A stretch of DNA of 64,000 nt from Ruegeria sp. R13_0 (GCF_017743995.1 NZ_JAGHRB010000007.1:62001-126000); one strand, 5' to 3'; positions 17,260-26,454 are shown, counted from the stretch's first letter. The notes: generated by a model not told the origin, from the sequence alone. Program-made: numbers and translations.

Positions 17260-18155
17260 GCCCTCGCCTGTCGGATCATCGGGATCGAATACACCACAAG
17301 CGCCGCCCAGATCAGAGGAAAGGCAATCATACGGCCCCGGTCAATCTGTTCTCCGAACACGGCAACTGCGGTTATGAAGATCATGGTGGGCGCGATGTAT
17401 TGCAGGATACCCATCGTCGACAGCCTGACGAGCTTGGCCCCATTGGCATAGACCAGCAAAGGCACCGCCGTCACGACACCAGCGCAGGACAATAGGAACG
17501 TATCCGATGCCAACACCCCGAAATGCCCAGTCCCCTGCACCCCCAGCCACGTCACATAGGCAATCGCGGGAATCAAAAGGATCAGAACCTCAAGCAAAAA
17601 CCCCTGATTGGGTCCAATCGGCAGAGACCTTTTGAAGAAGGCATAGAACCCCCAGCTCACCATCAAACCCAGCGCCGCCCAAGGAAGACGCCCCGCCTCG
17701 ACCACCAGAACCAAAACGCCCAAAGCTGCCAGCCCGACAGCAACCAGTTGCATGCGCGTCAGAGGTTCTCGCAGCAACACAGCGCCCAAGGCGATGCTGA
17801 ACAAAGGGTTGATATAATACCCGAGCGCCGCATCCAACGCATGACCGGTTGAGATCGCCCAGACATAAATCGCCCAGTTCACCGAGATCAGCGCCGCCGT
17901 CAAAGCCGCCATTCCCAACATCTTAGGATTGCCCAACGCCGCCCTAAGATCTCGGGTCCGCCCCAGAATGACCAGCAGAAGCCCCGCCACCGGCACCGAC
18001 CAGATGACACGATGCGCCACAACCTCGACCGGGCCAATATGGCTGAGGGCTTTCATATAGAGAGGCAGGAAACCCCACATGACATAGGCAGAAACCGCCA
18101 GCACAAACCCTTTTGGAGTGTCCGCATTCTGTGAAGGTGAGGAGGCAGTCGTCAC
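17250..18155 (-). CDS. rarD: EamA-family transporter RarD
   Basis: At 301 residues with ten hydrophobic helices it matches RarD (chloramphenicol-sensitivity protein family) in length. Family features include YVMWGFLPLYMKAL at the first helix, HRVIWS, and NWAIYVWAI in the middle. It is an inner-membrane exporter of unknown substrate. The start chosen is GTG 18155, with GGAGA about seven bases upstream; an in-frame ATG at 18236 would add 27 residues without family similarity. A 16-base palindrome overlaps the ribosome-binding site (18164-18179). Confidence 0.88.
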   Translation of the reverse strand: MTTASSPSQNADTPKGFVLAVSAYVMWGFLPLYMKALSHIGPVEVVAHRVIWSVPVAGLLLVILGRTRDLRAALGNPKMLGMAALTAALISVNWAIYVWAISTGHALDAALGYYINPLFSIALGAVLLREPLTRMQLVAVGLAALGVLVLVVEAGRLPWAALGLMVSWGFYAFFKRSLPIGPNQGFLLEVLILLIPAIAYVTWLGVQGTGHFGVLASDTFLLSCAGVVTAVPLLVYANGAKLVRLSTMGILQYIAPTMIFITAVAVFGEQIDRGRMIAFPLIWAALVVYSIPMIRQARAQA

Positions 18156-18163
18156 GGGAAATC

Positions 18164-18179
18164 TCCGACAAGTGTCGGA
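18164..18179. promoter_or_regulatory. Palindrome TCCGACA-AG-TGTCGGA over the rarD ribosome-binding site
   Basis: Seven-base perfect arms with a two-base spacer lie 9-24 bases before the rarD GTG start and include part of its Shine-Dalgarno sequence. It could be a repressor operator or an RNA hairpin that hides the site; no protein can be assigned. Confidence 0.5.
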
Positions 18180-18275
18180 CCCATTTACGGCAGTTTCTGA
18201 AGGGTTGAAAACTCTGAAAACGGTGAAGTCGCACATAACGAATTGTGATGGGTCGACTTCGAAACCGCGTTTTTA

Positions 18276-18320
18276 GCGAGGCTCTGCCTCGCGCTCCGGG
18301 ATATTTTTAGCCAGATGAAG
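18276..18320 (-). repeat. Dispersed intergenic element, copy 3 (core plus one hairpin)
   Basis: On the minus strand the core CTTCATCTGGC...AAATATCCCGG is followed by the hairpin GCGAGGC-AGA-GCCTCGC. It is sense to the upstream dehydrogenase gene (18407) and head-to-head with copy 4, so the two cores form a 25-base inverted repeat at 18296-18358. Confidence 0.8.
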
Positions 18321-18333
18321 ACTGGATCCCTTG

Positions 18334-18397
18334 CTTCATCTGGCCCTAAATATCCCGGGGGAGTCGCGGCTTGCCGCGGCGGGGGCAGAGCCCCCTG
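18334..18397 (+). repeat. Dispersed intergenic element, copy 4 (core plus two hairpins)
   Basis: The core is followed by hairpins CGCGG-CTTG-CCGCG (18365-18378) and GGGGGC-AGA-GCCCCC (18381-18395). It has the same order of parts as copies 1 and 2 but different stem sequences. It lies ten bases from the end of the convergent dehydrogenase gene. Confidence 0.8.
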
Positions 18398-18406
18398 ATC
18401 TGCGGC

Positions 18407-20860
18407 TCAGACCTTCACGCGCTCGGACTTGGGATCATACATAGGCTTCAAAGACGCCTCGGCCTTCACTTTGACACCGCAAACGTCGATCTCGTAGCTC
18501 GACCCCAGCACATCCACAGCTTTTTCGCCTTCGCACGGCACATAGCCCAGACCGATAGCGCCACCCAGCGTGTGTCCGTAGTTGCCCGAACTCAGGTAGC
18601 CGACATATTCACCATCGCGCACAATAGGTTCGTTGTGGAACAAAAGCGGCTCGGCGTCGGTCAGCTTGAACTGCACGAGACGGTTTTTGGGCCCGCTCTC
18701 TTTGCGTGCAATCACGGCTTCGCGGCCGATGAAGTCACAGCCCTTGTCGACCTTCACGGCAAAACCAAGCCCGGCATCAACCACGTGGTCTTCACAGGTG
18801 ATGTCATGCCCAAAGTGACGAAAGCCCTTTTCGATGCGGCAGCTGTCCATCATGTGCATACCGCACAGCTTTAGACCCATATCCTGCCCGGCTGCGTGCA
18901 GCGTCTCGAAGGCATGTCCTGCCATGTCAGAAGAGACATAGATCTCCCATCCCAGCTCTCCCACATAGGTGACGCGATGCGCGCGGGCGAGGCCCATGCC
19001 AAGCTCGATCTCTTGCGCGGTACCAAATGGGTTGGTCGCGTTTGAGAAATCGTTGGGCGAGACTTTCTCAAGCAAAGCACGCGCGTTCGGTCCCATGATG
19101 GCCAGGACGCCTTCGCCGGCGGTCACATCGGTGATGACCACGTTGAAGTTGCCTGCATGGCGCTGCATCCATGTTTGATCTGACAGACGGGTCGCGGCTG
19201 GCGTGACGACCAGATAGGCAGTTTCGGTCAGGCGGGTCACGGTTACGTCGGCCTCGATCCCGCCGGTGCGGTTCAGGAACTGGGTGTAAACAATCTTGCC
19301 ATTCGGCACCGAGTAGTCGCCACCGCCGATATAGTTCATGAATGCCTCGGCATCCGGACCTTCAACGCGGATTTTGCCGAAGGAGGACATGTCATACATG
19401 CCGACATTTTCGCGTACGGCGCGGTGTTCTGCGGCAGAGTTTTCGAACCAGTTCTGACGCTTCCAGCTATATTGGTATTCGCGTTCCTGACCTTCATTCG
19501 CGAACCAGTTGGCGCGTTCCCAACCGGCCAGTTCCCCCATGACCGCGCCTTGCTCCAGCAGGTGATGGTGGAACGGAGTTCGCCGTACCCCGCGTGCGGT
19601 GGCTTTCTGACGATACGGGAAGTGATCGGCGTAGAGCAGGCCCAGAGTCTCTTTCGAGCGCTCGAACAGGTACTGCTTGTTGCCTTGGAAGGGCTGCATC
19701 CGGCTTATGTCGACATCGCCCAGATCAAACGGCTTCTCACCGCTGTCCATCCATTCGGCCAGCGCCATGCCCGCGCCACCGGCCGACTGGATACCGATCG
19801 AGTTGAAGCCTGCCGCAACCCAGACATTGTCCATCTCGGGTGCAAGACCCAAGTGATAAGCATCATCGGGAGTGAAAGATTCAGGTCCGTTGAAGAAGGT
19901 ATGAATCCCGGCTTCGGCCAGCATCGGCATACGGTTCACCGCCGCTTCGAGGATTGGTTCAAAATGATCGAAATCCTCTGGCAGTTGATCGAACTCAAAG
20001 CTATCGGGGATACCATTCATGCCCCAAGGCTTGGCATTCGGTTCAAAGGCACCCAGCAGGATTTTGCCCGCGTCTTCTTTGTAGTAGGCGCATTCATCCG
20101 GAACGCGCAGAACTGGCAGCTGAGTCAGGCCGTCAATGCCCTCGGTCACAATGTAGAAATGCTCGCAAGCATGCAGCGGGACGTTCACGCCCGCCATGCG
20201 ACCCACTTCGTGGCCCCACATCCCGGCGCAGTTCACCACCATATCGCATTCGATATGGCCCGAGGCGCTGCCATCGTCGGCAACCCAGTCGACGCCGGTG
20301 ACCTTACGCCCTTGCTTGACGACATCGGTGACCTTCACGCGCTCTTTGACAATGCCACCGCGCTGGCGCGCGCCCTTGGCCAGCGCCAGCGCGATATTCG
20401 CCGGGTCACCCTGCCCGTCCAGCGGCAGATACACAGCCCCTTTGACGTCTTCGATATTGAGATGCGGATACAGCTCGGCCACGCGCTCGTTCGAGATCTC
20501 TTCGACCTCGACCCCAAAAGCGCGGGCCATGGCGGCTTGGCGGTAGATCTCTTCCTTGCGTTCTTCGGTCAGCGCGACAGTGATCGAACCGCAGCGTTTG
20601 AAGCCCGTCGCCACACCGGTTTCTTCCTCGAGCGAGCCATAGAGTTCCTGACTGTACTTCGCCAGCTTGGTCATGTTCGCCGTCGCGCGCAGCTGCGCAA
20701 TCAGACCAGCCGCATGCCAGGTTGTACCACTGGTCAGTTGCTTGCGCTCAAGCAGCACAACATCTTTCCAGCCCTTCTTGGTCAGGTGATAGGCAACCGA
20801 GCATCCGATCACGCCGCCGCCGATAATGACCACGCGGGCCTTGCTGGGAAGATCAACCAT
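18407..20860 (-). CDS. Dimethylglycine/sarcosine dehydrogenase-type FAD protein with GcvT domain (paralogue 1)
   Basis: The 817-residue protein has a DAO domain (about 1-365) starting with VVIIGGGVIGCS, an FAO-type linker, and GcvT N and C domains (about 430-810) that bind tetrahydrofolate. His49 in TTWHAAG corresponds to the residue that holds FAD covalently in dimethylglycine and sarcosine dehydrogenases. It should oxidatively demethylate dimethylglycine or sarcosine and pass the one-carbon unit to folate. The partner paralogue at 24007 has the same layout, so the two may take successive steps; which does which cannot be read from the sequence. It is the last gene of the cluster. Confidence 0.85.
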   Translation of the reverse strand: MVDLPSKARVVIIGGGVIGCSVAYHLTKKGWKDVVLLERKQLTSGTTWHAAGLIAQLRATANMTKLAKYSQELYGSLEEETGVATGFKRCGSITVALTEERKEEIYRQAAMARAFGVEVEEISNERVAELYPHLNIEDVKGAVYLPLDGQGDPANIALALAKGARQRGGIVKERVKVTDVVKQGRKVTGVDWVADDGSASGHIECDMVVNCAGMWGHEVGRMAGVNVPLHACEHFYIVTEGIDGLTQLPVLRVPDECAYYKEDAGKILLGAFEPNAKPWGMNGIPDSFEFDQLPEDFDHFEPILEAAVNRMPMLAEAGIHTFFNGPESFTPDDAYHLGLAPEMDNVWVAAGFNSIGIQSAGGAGMALAEWMDSGEKPFDLGDVDISRMQPFQGNKQYLFERSKETLGLLYADHFPYRQKATARGVRRTPFHHHLLEQGAVMGELAGWERANWFANEGQEREYQYSWKRQNWFENSAAEHRAVRENVGMYDMSSFGKIRVEGPDAEAFMNYIGGGDYSVPNGKIVYTQFLNRTGGIEADVTVTRLTETAYLVVTPAATRLSDQTWMQRHAGNFNVVITDVTAGEGVLAIMGPNARALLEKVSPNDFSNATNPFGTAQEIELGMGLARAHRVTYVGELGWEIYVSSDMAGHAFETLHAAGQDMGLKLCGMHMMDSCRIEKGFRHFGHDITCEDHVVDAGLGFAVKVDKGCDFIGREAVIARKESGPKNRLVQFKLTDAEPLLFHNEPIVRDGEYVGYLSSGNYGHTLGGAIGLGYVPCEGEKAVDVLGSSYEIDVCGVKVKAEASLKPMYDPKSERVKV

Positions 20861-20949
20861 AGTGAAGACTCCGTTCGTTCAGGTTTGTCCCTGAATGGCA
20901 TGAAAAATCGGCGCGAAATCCATCAAAAACGTCATCGCATCCGCAAAAA

Positions 20950-21933
20950 TCATCTCTGCGCGGCTTGTCTCTTTTGTTGGCGCATTACAAAGGGCGTCAC
21001 ACCGAAAAAACTCCGGTAAACAGATGAGAACCCGTTCGGGAAGCCGCAGGCCAAGCCTATTTCGCGCACGCTCATGGTGGTGTTCAGCAAGAGGTTGTTC
21101 GCCTTGGCCAGTCGCATTTCACGATAGAATCCGTTGGGTGTGGTGCCGAAGAACGCCTTGAACTTCCGCTCCAGCGACCGGTTCGAGATGCTCAGGCTGT
21201 CCACGAGGTCCTGGATCGGCAAAGGGTCTTCGATGTTGGCCTGCATCAGCTTGATGCACTGATCCAGTTTCTTGTCCCCAGTTGCGGTGTTTTTTGCTCC
21301 CGAGAACGGTTGCATCGACGAAAAATCGCGGATGTTTTCATGCAGCATGACATCCGCCACGGTCAATTGCGTGGGCCCCGAGATATGCCGCCCGATCACG
21401 ACCAGTGCGATATCGGTGGTGGCCCCCATACCTGCACAGGTGACAACTGCGCCGCGCTCGGTTGCGATGGACAGTTTCGCTTCGAACCGCGCGCCGCGTT
21501 CACGCAGGAATGAGGCGTTTTCCCAATGGGTTGCGAGATCAGCGGTGCCCTGCTCGTCAATATACCGGCTTGCCGCTTCTGCCAGCAAAAACACCTGCGC
21601 GCCGCGATAGGTATAGTTCGACACCACACGGCCCAAAGACAGATCAGGGTGATCCGGGTTCGAATTGCCGATCACAAACAGATAAGTGGCATCGGGTTGG
21701 GTAGGCACGGTTTCGGTCTGCACCGTCGCGTCGCTGCTGCTTGCCACCGGACCGCCACGCAGGGATCGGTAGGTATAGGTGAACGGCGGTGTTGCAGACA
21801 CCCGATTGGAAATCCGCAGAACATCCACCAGCGACGCGAGTTCCAGCAGCACAAAGCCCGGCGCGACCAGAATGTCGAAATGCACGGGACTGGTCTGACG
21901 CGTGTCGGAGGCTGGCGATGGTGTCTCGGACAT
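20950..21933 (-). CDS. GlxA-type AraC-family transcriptional regulator
   Basis: The 327-residue protein has an N-terminal DJ-1/PfpI-like ligand domain (residues 15-190) and a C-terminal AraC double-HTH domain (residues 220-320, with SISNRSLERKFKAFFG). GlxA-like regulators such as GbdR control choline, betaine and carnitine catabolism in other Proteobacteria. Its location between a homocysteine methyltransferase and a dimethylglycine dehydrogenase-like gene fits that. ATG 21933 is used; the frame extends upstream into the methyltransferase gene. It lies 17 bases after that gene, probably in one operon. Confidence 0.87.
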   Translation of the reverse strand: MSETPSPASDTRQTSPVHFDILVAPGFVLLELASLVDVLRISNRVSATPPFTYTYRSLRGGPVASSSDATVQTETVPTQPDATYLFVIGNSNPDHPDLSLGRVVSNYTYRGAQVFLLAEAASRYIDEQGTADLATHWENASFLRERGARFEAKLSIATERGAVVTCAGMGATTDIALVVIGRHISGPTQLTVADVMLHENIRDFSSMQPFSGAKNTATGDKKLDQCIKLMQANIEDPLPIQDLVDSLSISNRSLERKFKAFFGTTPNGFYREMRLAKANNLLLNTTMSVREIGLACGFPNGFSSVYRSFFGVTPFVMRQQKRQAAQR

Positions 21934-21950
21934 ACCGTTCCCTTGTCGGT

Positions 21951-22844
21951 TCAGACGATCCGATGACCGGCTGATTCCAGGCGACGCGCGAGGGCCTCGA
22001 TATGATCCGGGCCGATCTCGCAGCATCCGCCAATGATTGTTGCGCCTTGCTCGACCCAGACCATCGCGTGGTCGGCATAGGCCTCGGGGCTGAGATCGTG
22101 GCGCTGTGCGAGACTATCAACCGTGGGGGCGTCTTGCAAAAACCCCTCGGCGATATGGGTGAAGCCGTTGGCATAGGCGCCGTAGGGCAGCCCCATCCCT
22201 GACAAAATCTCAAGCCCGGCTGGAACCGCTTCGGGGCGGGTGCAGTTGATCAGCACGGCTTGCGGATTGTAACGCTCGACCAAGGGGGCAATCTGATCCA
22301 ACGGCTCGCCGGATCGCAGACGCGTTCCGTCTTCGTCCATCGGAGACAGGGCCAGCCACACAGGTTTCCCGCAGCCAGCAGTGCCCCTCAGGGCGCCTTC
22401 GGCCTCCATCACCGACGAGACGGTTTCGATCAGGATCAGGTCCACACCATCCCCCATAAGCGCGACCAGTTCAGCGAATTTGCGTCCGGCCTCCTCCGGA
22501 TCAGGCTCAAGATCGGGTCTGTAGGAGGCCAATAGCGGCCCTAGCGCCCCAGCGATGCGCCCTCCGTTTCCTGCGCGCGCCAGATCGGCCTGAGACACGG
22601 CGGTGTGGATCAATTGCGCCAACTGGTCCTCGATCCCTTCGCGCACAAGGCGCGAGCGGTGGACGGCATAGGTGTTCGTCGTCGCAACAGTAGCCCCGCG
22701 CCGGAAGTATTCGGCATGAACATCGCGCACCAATTCCGGTTGATCGATCATCACCCGCGTCGACCAGAGCGGCGTCGGTTGCTTGCCGCTGCGCTTGACC
22801 AGCTCCTGCCCGATCGAGCCATCTAACAGAGTAATTTCGGCCAT
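21951..22844 (-). CDS. Homocysteine S-methyltransferase, betaine-type (BHMT-like)
   Basis: The 297-residue protein begins with the family motif LLDGSIGQEL and has the three zinc-binding cysteines of the pfam S-methyl_trans family: C201 in INCTRP and C274-C275 in GGCCEIGP. It would transfer a methyl group to homocysteine to form methionine. In Roseobacters a short enzyme of this kind acts on glycine betaine and produces dimethylglycine. The flanking dimethylglycine/sarcosine dehydrogenase-like genes support betaine as donor; S-methylmethionine is the alternative. It follows the zinc-type dehydrogenase gene by 12 bases. Confidence 0.85.
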   Translation of the reverse strand: MAEITLLDGSIGQELVKRSGKQPTPLWSTRVMIDQPELVRDVHAEYFRRGATVATTNTYAVHRSRLVREGIEDQLAQLIHTAVSQADLARAGNGGRIAGALGPLLASYRPDLEPDPEEAGRKFAELVALMGDGVDLILIETVSSVMEAEGALRGTAGCGKPVWLALSPMDEDGTRLRSGEPLDQIAPLVERYNPQAVLINCTRPEAVPAGLEILSGMGLPYGAYANGFTHIAEGFLQDAPTVDSLAQRHDLSPEAYADHAMVWVEQGATIIGGCCEIGPDHIEALARRLESAGHRIV

Positions 22845-22856
22845 GTCATAAACTCC

Positions 22857-23909
22857 TTACGGGATCAGCACCAGTTTCCCCGGCAACGCTTTGGATTGGA
22901 AATCCTCTTGTGCCTTGGCAATATCCCTTAGGGGATAGGTACGGGAAATCAAAGGCTTGATCCGACCGGCATTCATCAGCTCAACCAGACGGCCAAACAC
23001 CTCGGGCGACTGTTGGGTGCAGCCGTGAATGGTGATATCGCGCAGGTAGATGTCGCGCAGATCGGCCTGCACCATTGGGCCTGCAATCGCGCCTGATACA
23101 GCATAGTGCCCGCCAGGTTTCAGGGCCAGCACGAGGCCCGCCCAGGTCGGGCCGCCAACCACGTCGATCACGACGTCGAACATATCTGCAGGCAACGCAG
23201 CATCGCGATCAAAGGTCTCAACCGCGCCTTGGGATTTCACAACCTCGGCCTTGGCGGCACCGGTTATGCCCCAGACGGACGCGCCGCGCAGGCGGGCCAG
23301 TTGCACTGCCGCCAGACCAACACCCCCCGAAGCCCCCGTGATCAGCACCTTGTGGCCAGCGGTGACCCCGGCGCGGGTCAAAAGGTTCTCGGCCGTGCCA
23401 AAGGCGCAGGGAATGGCCGCGATCTCGGTGTCTAACAGGGGCGAGGCAGAGACATCGTAAAGATCATACGCCTCGACCAGACAGTATTGGGCAAAGGCGC
23501 CATCAATCTCAGAGCCTAAGGCAATAAACCCCTGTGGATGGCCAGGTCGCGGGCGCGGCAGATTGATCGGGCAGGTCACGCGCTGACCGGGTTGAAACCC
23601 TGAACCCGGACCGACCGCTTCGACAATGCCGCACAGGTCGCCGCCTTGAATTCGAGGGAACTGTAGCGCACCGCCCCACCCTCCGGCGTCGACATCCTGA
23701 TCGACGTCATCGGTGGCCCCGGTCACGTCCGAGGAGTACCACCCGACCCGCGTATTGATATCGGTGTTGTTGACCCCGGCAGCTGCGACGCGGACCAGAA
23801 CCTGCCCGGGACCGGGCGTTGGAACGGGAATATCCTCGCGCCACTGCAACGCCTCCGGCCCGCCGTGATGGGTGAGGTAAACGCCGGACATATGTGCAGG
23901 GATCGTCAT
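22857..23909 (-). CDS. Zinc-type alcohol dehydrogenase / quinone oxidoreductase family protein
   Basis: The 350-residue medium-chain dehydrogenase has an N-terminal GroES-like domain and a Rossmann domain with the NADPH motif ITGASGGVGLAAVQLA near residues 180-195. Candidate catalytic zinc ligands are not obvious, so it may be a quinone-oxidoreductase-like enzyme. ATG 23909 was chosen because the GroES-like domain starts there. Its role in the demethylation cluster is unknown; it might handle an aldehyde or quinone by-product (inference). Two hairpins lie in the 97-base gap between it and the upstream dehydrogenase gene. Confidence 0.8.
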   Translation of the reverse strand: MTIPAHMSGVYLTHHGGPEALQWREDIPVPTPGPGQVLVRVAAAGVNNTDINTRVGWYSSDVTGATDDVDQDVDAGGWGGALQFPRIQGGDLCGIVEAVGPGSGFQPGQRVTCPINLPRPRPGHPQGFIALGSEIDGAFAQYCLVEAYDLYDVSASPLLDTEIAAIPCAFGTAENLLTRAGVTAGHKVLITGASGGVGLAAVQLARLRGASVWGITGAAKAEVVKSQGAVETFDRDAALPADMFDVVIDVVGGPTWAGLVLALKPGGHYAVSGAIAGPMVQADLRDIYLRDITIHGCTQQSPEVFGRLVELMNAGRIKPLISRTYPLRDIAKAQEDFQSKALPGKLVLIP

Positions 23910-23945
23910 TTCAGCCTTCCGATTTGGACTTTGGTGAAAGGCAGA

Positions 23946-23968
23946 CTGGGGCCCGCCATGGGCCCCAG
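23946..23968 (-). terminator. Strong hairpin between cluster genes
   Basis: CTGGGGCCC-GCCAT-GGGCCCCAG gives a nine-pair perfect stem in the 97-base gap downstream of the second GcvT dehydrogenase. No T-run follows, so it may be an mRNA processing or attenuation site rather than a full terminator. A 13-base palindrome TGCCAA-T-TTGGCA lies next to it at 23981-23993. Confidence 0.5.
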
Positions 23969-24006
23969 CTTGGAGTTTTGTGCCAATTTGGCAATCCCCA
24001 AAGGGA

Positions 24007-26454
24007 TCAGGCGCGCAGACGCTCGTTGGCGGGATCCCAGAGCGGCTGGTCTTCCTGAACAACGGCACGGTACTTCTGGCCGTAGATCTCAACTTCAAGC
24101 TCTGTGCCCGGGTTTGCGACGTCGGTCTTGACCATGCCCAACGCGATGGACTTGCCAACGCGATAGCCCCATGCACCCGAGGTGGTCTCGCCTACGATCT
24201 GATCGCCCTGCCAGATGCAGGACATGTAAGGCGCGTCGCAATCGCCTGCGTCCACTGTCAGCGTGACAAAGGACTTCTTCACGCCCTGCTGCTTTTCGTT
24301 CAGGATCGCGGCCTTGCCGGGGAAGTCCTGCGGTTTGTCCAGTTTGACGAACCGCTCCAGCCCGCCTTCCAGCAGCGAGTAGTCGGTCGACAGATCGCCC
24401 TTCCACGCACGGTAGCCTTTCTCGATACGCAGCGAGTTCAGGGCGTACATGCCGAACGGCGTGGCACCCGCATCGAGGATCGCCTCGTAGATGGCTGGCA
24501 TGTCTTCGTTGAGGGCGTGAACCTCCCACCCCAGCTCTCCGGCGAAGGAGACGCGGATCAGGAAGGCTGGTTTGCCCGCCACGGTCGCGGACTGATGCGT
24601 CAGCCAGCCGGTGGACAGATCCGCATTGCTGAGGCCCGAGAGTATCTCGCGCGATTTCGGGCCGGTCACGATCAGCGTGTCGCGGGTGGTGGTGACGTCC
24701 TCGACAGAAACGCTGGAGGGCATGGCGGACATCAGGATGTCGCGGTCGTGCCACTGCGCGGTGGCAGCAGTGATCATCACGAACTCATCCTCGCCCAGAC
24801 GGATACAGGACATCTCGGTCAGGATACGGCCACGGTCGTCCGAAATGTAGACGAGGTTGATGCGGCCAATCTTGGGCAGACCACCGGTGATCAGGCCACG
24901 CAGAGCTTCGGCCGCTCCTTCACCTTTGACCATGAAACGCGAGAAGCCCGGCAGGTCCAGCACGCCGCAATTGTCGCGGACGGCTTCGCACTCTTCCTTG
25001 ATGCGCTGCTCCCACGGGCCCGAGCGTCCCCATGTATGCGTAGCCTCTAGCGAGGTGTCGTCGCCCGGCTTGGCAAACCAGTTGGCACGTTCCCAGCCGT
25101 TATAGGCCCCCATGACACCGCCGAGTTCTTTGACCTTGGCATGGACTGGCGACAGCTTCTTGTCGCGCGCAGCAGGCCATTCATGGTGCGGGAAGTGCAT
25201 GGCGTATTCGTTGCCGTAGACCTCCATGCCCTTCTGGTTGCAGTAGTCCTGATCGGTGTAGTCGGTGTAGCGGCGCGGATCGACGGCCCACATATCCCAC
25301 TCGGTGTGGCCATCGACGATCCATTCGGCCAGCACTTTGCCTGCACCGCCGCCCTGCGCGATGCCGAAGGTAAAGCTGTGCGCTTCAAACGCGTTTTTCA
25401 CGCCGGGCATTGGGCCGATCATCGGCAGACCGTCCGGCGCGTAAGGGATCGGGCCGTTAATCACGCGACCAACGCCCGAGGTTGCCATCAGCGGCACCCG
25501 CTCCATCGCGTCGGTGACGATGTCTTCGATCCGGTCGAGATCATCGTTCCAAAGCTGGAAGCTGAAATCCTCGGGCATCGGATCGTCTTCGGTCATCCAA
25601 TGGCCCTTGCAGTTGGGCTCATAGGGACCGAGGTTGAAGCCGTTCTTTTCCTGACGCAGGTAGTACGAGATATCCACGTCGCGCAGCAGAGGCAGCTTGC
25701 CGCCGTTTTCCTTCGACCACGCCTCAACCTCGGGGACTTCATCGGTCAGCAGGTACTGGTGGCTCATGACCATGGCAGGCACCATGCGGCCGCCATAGGG
25801 TTTGAACATCTCACCCACGCGCTGCGCGTAGTATCCGGCTGCGTTGACAACGTAGTCACAAGCGATGTCGCCCTTTTCGGTGTGAACGGTCCAAGTGCCG
25901 TCATCGTGTTGCGTTGCATCGGTGGCCGGGCAGAATCGGATGATTTTTTGGCCCAGATCACGCGCGCCTTTGGCGAAGGCTTGCGTCAACTGCGCCGGGT
26001 CGATATCACCATCGGTCGGGTCGTATAGCACGCCCTCAAGGTCATGGGTTTCGAGGAATGGGTAGCGCTCTTTCGCCTGCTCTGGGGTCCACATCTCCAT
26101 CGGGATGCCCTGGTACAGACCCATCGACATCGCGCGTTCGAATTCCTGCATGCGCTCTTTACTGTGCGCCAAACGGATCGACCCCGAAACGTGGTAGTTC
26201 ATCGGATAGTCGACCTCTTCGGCCAGACGCGAATACAGCTCGGTCGAATAGCGCTGCATGTTCATGATCGCCCATGACGTCGAGAAGGTCGGCACGTTAC
26301 CCGCCGCGTGCCATGTAGACCCCGCAGTCAGTTCGTTCTTTTCCAGCAGAACGCAGTCTGTCCAGCCCTTCTTCGCCAGATGATACAGGGATGAGCAGCC
26401 GACAACGCCGCCACCGATGATGACCACACGGGCCTTGGTTGGAAAATCACTCAT
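24007..26454 (-). CDS. Dimethylglycine/sarcosine dehydrogenase-type FAD protein with GcvT domain (paralogue 2)
   Basis: The 815-residue protein has the same order as the 18407 product: DAO domain from VVIIGGGVVGCS, His49 in STWHAAG for covalent FAD, then GcvT N and C domains with a GELGWEVH stretch. The two proteins are clearly paralogous but differ in the region after the flavin His (NVPTFSTSW here, LIAQLRAT there), which may reflect substrate choice. It should demethylate an N-methylated glycine or related amine and feed folate. ATG 26454 follows AGGATC. It follows the GFA gene by 16 bases. Confidence 0.85.
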   Translation of the reverse strand: MSDFPTKARVVIIGGGVVGCSSLYHLAKKGWTDCVLLEKNELTAGSTWHAAGNVPTFSTSWAIMNMQRYSTELYSRLAEEVDYPMNYHVSGSIRLAHSKERMQEFERAMSMGLYQGIPMEMWTPEQAKERYPFLETHDLEGVLYDPTDGDIDPAQLTQAFAKGARDLGQKIIRFCPATDATQHDDGTWTVHTEKGDIACDYVVNAAGYYAQRVGEMFKPYGGRMVPAMVMSHQYLLTDEVPEVEAWSKENGGKLPLLRDVDISYYLRQEKNGFNLGPYEPNCKGHWMTEDDPMPEDFSFQLWNDDLDRIEDIVTDAMERVPLMATSGVGRVINGPIPYAPDGLPMIGPMPGVKNAFEAHSFTFGIAQGGGAGKVLAEWIVDGHTEWDMWAVDPRRYTDYTDQDYCNQKGMEVYGNEYAMHFPHHEWPAARDKKLSPVHAKVKELGGVMGAYNGWERANWFAKPGDDTSLEATHTWGRSGPWEQRIKEECEAVRDNCGVLDLPGFSRFMVKGEGAAEALRGLITGGLPKIGRINLVYISDDRGRILTEMSCIRLGEDEFVMITAATAQWHDRDILMSAMPSSVSVEDVTTTRDTLIVTGPKSREILSGLSNADLSTGWLTHQSATVAGKPAFLIRVSFAGELGWEVHALNEDMPAIYEAILDAGATPFGMYALNSLRIEKGYRAWKGDLSTDYSLLEGGLERFVKLDKPQDFPGKAAILNEKQQGVKKSFVTLTVDAGDCDAPYMSCIWQGDQIVGETTSGAWGYRVGKSIALGMVKTDVANPGTELEVEIYGQKYRAVVQEDQPLWDPANERLRA

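Noticed and set aside
19424-21019. A plus-strand open frame opposite the first GcvT dehydrogenase.
   Set aside because: It is antisense to a well-conserved enzyme, has no ribosome-binding site and resembles reverse-complement coding bias.
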